From: Marinobacter sp. F3R11
GTDB taxonomy: Bacteria > Pseudomonadota > Gammaproteobacteria > Pseudomonadales > Oleiphilaceae
DNA length: 64,000 nt
Assembly (NCBI RefSeq): GCF_003318275.1
Contig: NZ_QOCH01000015.1
Span: 97,608 to 161,607, forward strand
Direction: 5' to 3'
How positions within the stretch are numbered: position 1 is the stretch's first letter; each line of letters opens with the position of its first letter. The notes beneath the pieces were generated by a model. It saw only the letters and a program-made list of their open reading frames with translations. It made no database searches and had not been told where the DNA came from. Below, in pieces: positions 61,486 to 64,000 of the stretch. Made by a program: the position numbers and the translations under genes.

Positions 61486-62672
61486 GGACCAACACTCCCT
61501 CCAGCCAACAGATGCCGGCAGTCCGCCAGGGTCTCAATCAGGCAATCCAGATCCTTGTGGGAGTGAGCCGCACTAAAGGTAACTCGTAAACGTGCCTCAC
61601 CTGCCGGTACTGTTGGTGGCCGGATTGCAGTTACCAGTATGCCTCGCTCCTCAAGAGCCTGGCTCAACGCCAAAGCTGAGTGGTTATCACCGATCAGAAT
61701 TGGCTGAATGGGGGTGCAGGACGGCATAAGTGCAAGGCCCAGGGTACGAGCCGCCTCCCGGAACCGTTCAACGAGACTTCGCAGATGGGTACGGAGGCCG
61801 TCGGCAGACTCGATCAGGTCGAGACTGGCACAGGTTGCCACAGCCAGTGCCGGGGGCATTGCGGTAGTATAAATGTAGGTTCGGGCTTTCTGCACAAGGT
61901 AATCCATGAGTTCAGCTGGCCCCGACACAAAGGCCCCGCTGGTACCTACGGCTTTACCAAGCGTTCCGACCAGGACTGGCACATCCTTCTCGGACAAGCC
62001 AAGTTCCGCCAGGCTCCCCCGTCCTTGCGGTCCGAGAACTCCAAAACCGTGCGCATCGTCAACCACAAGCAATGCGTCATGATCCCGGCAAACCTTCGCC
62101 AGGTCCCGCAATGGAGCAACATCACCATCCATGCTGAATACGCCATCGGTGACCACCAGTTTGTGTCCGGCAGTCTGTGAAAGCATGCCCTCAAGTGACG
62201 TTACGTCCCCGTGTGCATACCGGCACACCCTCGACCTGCTCAGACTGCAACCGTCAATAATGGATGCATGATTAAGCTGGTCTGAAAAAACAGTATCTCC
62301 ACGACCTGCCAGCGCTGAAATCACGCCCAGATTAGCCATATAACCCGTGGAGAAAAACAACGCCGAACTGCGCCGGGTAAATGCTGCAAGGCGCTGCTCC
62401 AACCGGTGATGAGCCTCATGATGCCCACAGATCAGATGGGATGATGCTCCACCGAGACCGGTTTCTGGTATAGCTCTTCGCAAGGCTTCCAGATTCGCTG
62501 GATGATTGGCCAGGCCAAGGTAATCGTTGCTGCAAAACGACAGTAACCGCTTGCCGTCAGACGTTAAAGCCGGCTGTTGGGGGCCGGAAATCTGCCGGCG
62601 GGTACGGTAGAGGCCGGACTGTTTTCGTTCTTGTAATTCAGATGTAAAGTCACGCACGTTAGTTGCTTCCAC
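61482..62672 (-). CDS. bioF: 8-amino-7-oxononanoate synthase
   Basis: PLP enzyme that joins pimeloyl-ACP and alanine. 396 residues. Family marks: FCSNDYLGLANHP, GGASSHLICGHHEAHHRLE, DDAHGFGVLGPQGRG and the PLP lysine in VGTLGKAVGTSGAFVSG. It follows bioB by 9 bases and overlaps bioC by 4, so it is in one operon with them. Confidence 0.95.
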   Translation of the reverse strand: MEATNVRDFTSELQERKQSGLYRTRRQISGPQQPALTSDGKRLLSFCSNDYLGLANHPANLEALRRAIPETGLGGASSHLICGHHEAHHRLEQRLAAFTRRSSALFFSTGYMANLGVISALAGRGDTVFSDQLNHASIIDGCSLSRSRVCRYAHGDVTSLEGMLSQTAGHKLVVTDGVFSMDGDVAPLRDLAKVCRDHDALLVVDDAHGFGVLGPQGRGSLAELGLSEKDVPVLVGTLGKAVGTSGAFVSGPAELMDYLVQKARTYIYTTAMPPALAVATCASLDLIESADGLRTHLRSLVERFREAARTLGLALMPSCTPIQPILIGDNHSALALSQALEERGILVTAIRPPTVPAGEARLRVTFSAAHSHKDLDCLIETLADCRHLLAGGSVGP

Positions 62673-62681
62673 CCATAAAAT

Positions 62682-63740
62682 CTATGCGGATTCCCGGGTT
62701 GCGTCATAAAACATGTGACGAGTTGCCTCATACTCCAGATCGTCGGCAATCGACTCTTCCTCCTGTGCCTCAGTAATACACTGTTCCCGCTTCTCGGGAC
62801 GGATGCCCAAACGACGGAACAACGCCATATCTGCATCAGCTTCCGGGTTCGCCGTCGTCAGTAGTTTCTCGCCATAGAAAATGGAATTCGCACCGGCAAG
62901 AAAACACAATGCCTGCAACTGCTCATTCATCATCTCCCGACCTGCAGACAAACGAACGTGTGAAGCCGGCATCATGATCCGGGCCACAGCTATGATGCGA
63001 ACAAACTCGAATGGGTCCAGGTCCTCCACATGCTCCATGGGTGTTCCCTTCACCTTGACCAGCATATTCACGGGCACACTTTCAGGGTGATGCGGCAGAT
63101 TTGCTAACTGAACCAGCAGACCAACCCGGTCATCTTCATCCTCGCCCATACCCATGATGCCGCCACAACACACCTTCATACCCGCATTGCGAACGTGATC
63201 AAGCGTATCCAGTCGGTCCTGATAGGTGCGCGTGGTAATAATGTGGCTGTAATACTTCTCGGAGGTATCAAGATTATGGTTGTAGTAATCAAGCCCGGCT
63301 TCGGCCAGCTCTTCCGCCTGCTCCGGCTTCAGCATGCCCAGAGTCATACAAGTTTCCAGGCCGAGAGATTTTACCTGCCGGACCATATCCAGCACGTAGG
63401 GCATATCCTTGACGGAGGGACTACGCCATGCGGCACCCATGCAGAATCGCGAAGCACCTTTTTCTTTTGCCGCGCGGGCTTCTGCAACTACTTTTTCCAG
63501 CTCCAGGAGCTTTTCCTTTTCCAGACCCGTGTTGTAATGACCGCTCTGGGGGCAGTATTTGCAGTCTTCGGGACAGGCACCGGTTTTGATCGACAGTAAA
63601 GTGCTGACCTGCACCTCATTGGGGTCAAAATGCTCCCGGTGCACAGTCTGTGCCCGGAACAGAAGATCATTGAACGGAAGATCAAAAAGTGACCGGGCAT
63701 CCTGGAGCGTCCAGTCATGGCGTAATGCTGTGGCAGTCAT
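62682..63740 (-). CDS. bioB: Biotin synthase
   Basis: Radical-SAM enzyme that inserts sulfur into dethiobiotin. 352 residues. The 4Fe-4S motif is C56-x3-C60-x2-C63 ([13 protein letters not shown]). The 2Fe-2S ligands include the cysteine in [10 protein letters not shown], one in ETCMTLGML and one in [10 protein letters not shown], and the arginine ligand is in [10 protein letters not shown]. First gene of bioBFCD; its promoter lies between two BirA-type operators. AGGA lies 6 bases before the ATG. Confidence 0.96.
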   Translation of the reverse strand: MTATALRHDWTLQDARSLFDLPFNDLLFRAQTVHREHFDPNEVQVSTLLSIKTGACPEDCKYCPQSGHYNTGLEKEKLLELEKVVAEARAAKEKGASRFCMGAAWRSPSVKDMPYVLDMVRQVKSLGLETCMTLGMLKPEQAEELAEAGLDYYNHNLDTSEKYYSHIITTRTYQDRLDTLDHVRNAGMKVCCGGIMGMGEDEDDRVGLLVQLANLPHHPESVPVNMLVKVKGTPMEHVEDLDPFEFVRIIAVARIMMPASHVRLSAGREMMNEQLQALCFLAGANSIFYGEKLLTTANPEADADMALFRRLGIRPEKREQCITEAQEEESIADDLEYEATRHMFYDATRESA

Positions 63741-63749
63741 ACAGAAGTC

Positions 63750-63781
63750 CTGTTAACCTTTTTGTTAATCTGGGTTTACGG
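63750..63781. promoter_or_regulatory. BirA-type operator 1
   Basis: Half-sites CTGTTAACC (63750-63758) and GGTTTACGG (63773-63781) with a 14-base spacer fit the known BirA operator TTGTAAACC...GGTTTACAA (7 of 9 in each half). It begins 10 bases upstream of the bioB ATG. Confidence 0.7.
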
Positions 63782-63790
63782 ATGAATCAG

Positions 63791-63818
63791 ATGATAAAGA
63801 GACTGAGATTGCTGTCAA
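63791..63818 (-). promoter_or_regulatory. Promoter of bioBFCD
   Basis: On the minus strand, a perfect TTGACA (63813-63818) is followed after 16 bases by TATCAT (63791-63796). The -35 lies in BirA-type operator 2 and the expected transcription start is next to operator 1. Confidence 0.6.
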
Positions 63819-63843
63819 CCTTAAATAAAATAAAGGTTAACAG
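63812..63843. promoter_or_regulatory. BirA-type operator 2
   Basis: Half-sites CTGTCAACC (63812-63820) and GGTTAACAG (63835-63843) with a 14-base AT-rich spacer fit the BirA pattern less closely than operator 1, but the two halves are complementary except at one position. Centre to centre the two operators are 62 bases apart. Confidence 0.6.
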
Positions 63844-63865
63844 AGAAGACAAAAGGAACACTTGT

Positions 63866-64000
63866 GTGGGCTGCCTGTCCACCAACGCCACCAATGGTCT
63901 GTGCGGACCTTGCCGGGCAGACCTTCCGGTAAATCACTGGCACTGCCGCTGCTGCGCTCTGCCTATGGCATACCCCGGAGACAAGCACCTTTGCGGTGAT
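63866..64000 (+). CDS. ComF-family protein, N-terminal part
   Basis: The first 45 codons of a ComF/GntX-type protein run off the right edge. The fragment has the family's N-terminal zinc-finger cysteines: GCLSTN, LCGPCRADLP, HCRCCALP and LCGD. Full proteins carry a phosphoribosyltransferase-like domain after this and are linked to DNA uptake or use. I prefer the GTG at 63866 with AGGA eight bases upstream. In-frame ATGs at 63782 and 63791 would place coding sequence inside the bio operators. ComF next to bioB is common in gammaproteobacteria. Confidence 0.8.
   Translation, partial: MGCLSTNATNGLCGPCRADLPVNHWHCRCCALPMAYPGDKHLCGD

Noticed and set aside
63782..63865. Earlier ATG starts for the comF-like gene (63782, 63791)
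   Set aside because: They would give an N-terminal extension unlike the family, encoded by the AT-rich bio operator and promoter. The GTG at 63866 has a well placed AGGA.

Overview
The window looks like a chromosomal housekeeping segment of a marine gammaproteobacterium close to Marinobacter, within the wider Pseudomonas/Alteromonadales branch. This assignment is inference. It rests on gene order (mla-ibaG-murA-hisG-hisD-hisC, kdsD-lptB-rpoN-hpf-ptsN-rapZ-npr, mreBCD-maf-rng-yhdP, pycR/pycA/pycB, miaB-phoH-ybeY-corC-lnt, bioBFCD next to two long acyl-CoA dehydrogenases) and on protein similarity recalled from E. coli and Pseudomonas. No phage, insertion sequence, CRISPR array, rRNA or tRNA was seen.

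Layout. 1-7.7 kb (minus): the Mla phospholipid transport operon mlaFEDCB, then ibaG, murA and hisG-hisD-hisC. 8.0-17.3 kb (plus): KDO synthesis (kdsD, kdsC), LPS export (lptC, lptA, lptB), sigma-54 (rpoN), hpf, nitrogen-PTS (ptsN, rapZ, npr), mgtE and darP. 17.4-25.7 kb (minus): yhdP, rng, maf, mreD, mreC, mreB. 26.0-30.8 kb (plus): a BON-MscS channel and gatCAB. 30.8-35.8 kb: a LysR regulator divergent from a two-subunit pyruvate carboxylase and a beta-carbonic anhydrase. 35.9-40.7 kb: rimO (minus), a PilZ protein, cysD and cysN. 41-42.9 kb: a nucleoid-associated protein flanked by two copies of a hairpin repeat, then trmH (minus). 43.2-48.5 kb: miaB, phoH, ybeY, corC, lnt. 48.5-54.7 kb: a zinc-ribbon protein (minus), leuS, lptE, holA, a small helical protein and a secreted EndA-like protein. 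54.7-58.6 kb (minus): two acyl-CoA dehydrogenases. 58.8-63.7 kb (minus): a SprA-related metalloprotease, an 81-residue rod-protein-like protein, and bioD, bioC, bioF, bioB. The right edge carries the start of comF (plus).

Together the genes build and maintain the envelope (lipid transport, KDO, LPS export, peptidoglycan precursor, cell shape, lipoprotein acylation), with translation support and central metabolism around them. Bicarbonate for pyruvate carboxylase may come from the adjacent carbonic anhydrase, and its biotin cofactor from the bio operon.

I found no wholly new multi-gene system. The most notable signals are: (1) two intergenic hairpins around ndpA whose stems differ by compensating changes; (2) a paired BirA-type operator between bioB and comF; (3) overlapping PsrA-type operators on the promoter of an acyl-CoA dehydrogenase; (4) an apparent AUU start codon for mreC; (5) a decayed APS-kinase-like tail on CysN; (6) an EndA-family secreted protein lacking the catalytic Glu-His pair; (7) an 81-residue protein that looks like only the terminal helices of a flagellar rod protein.
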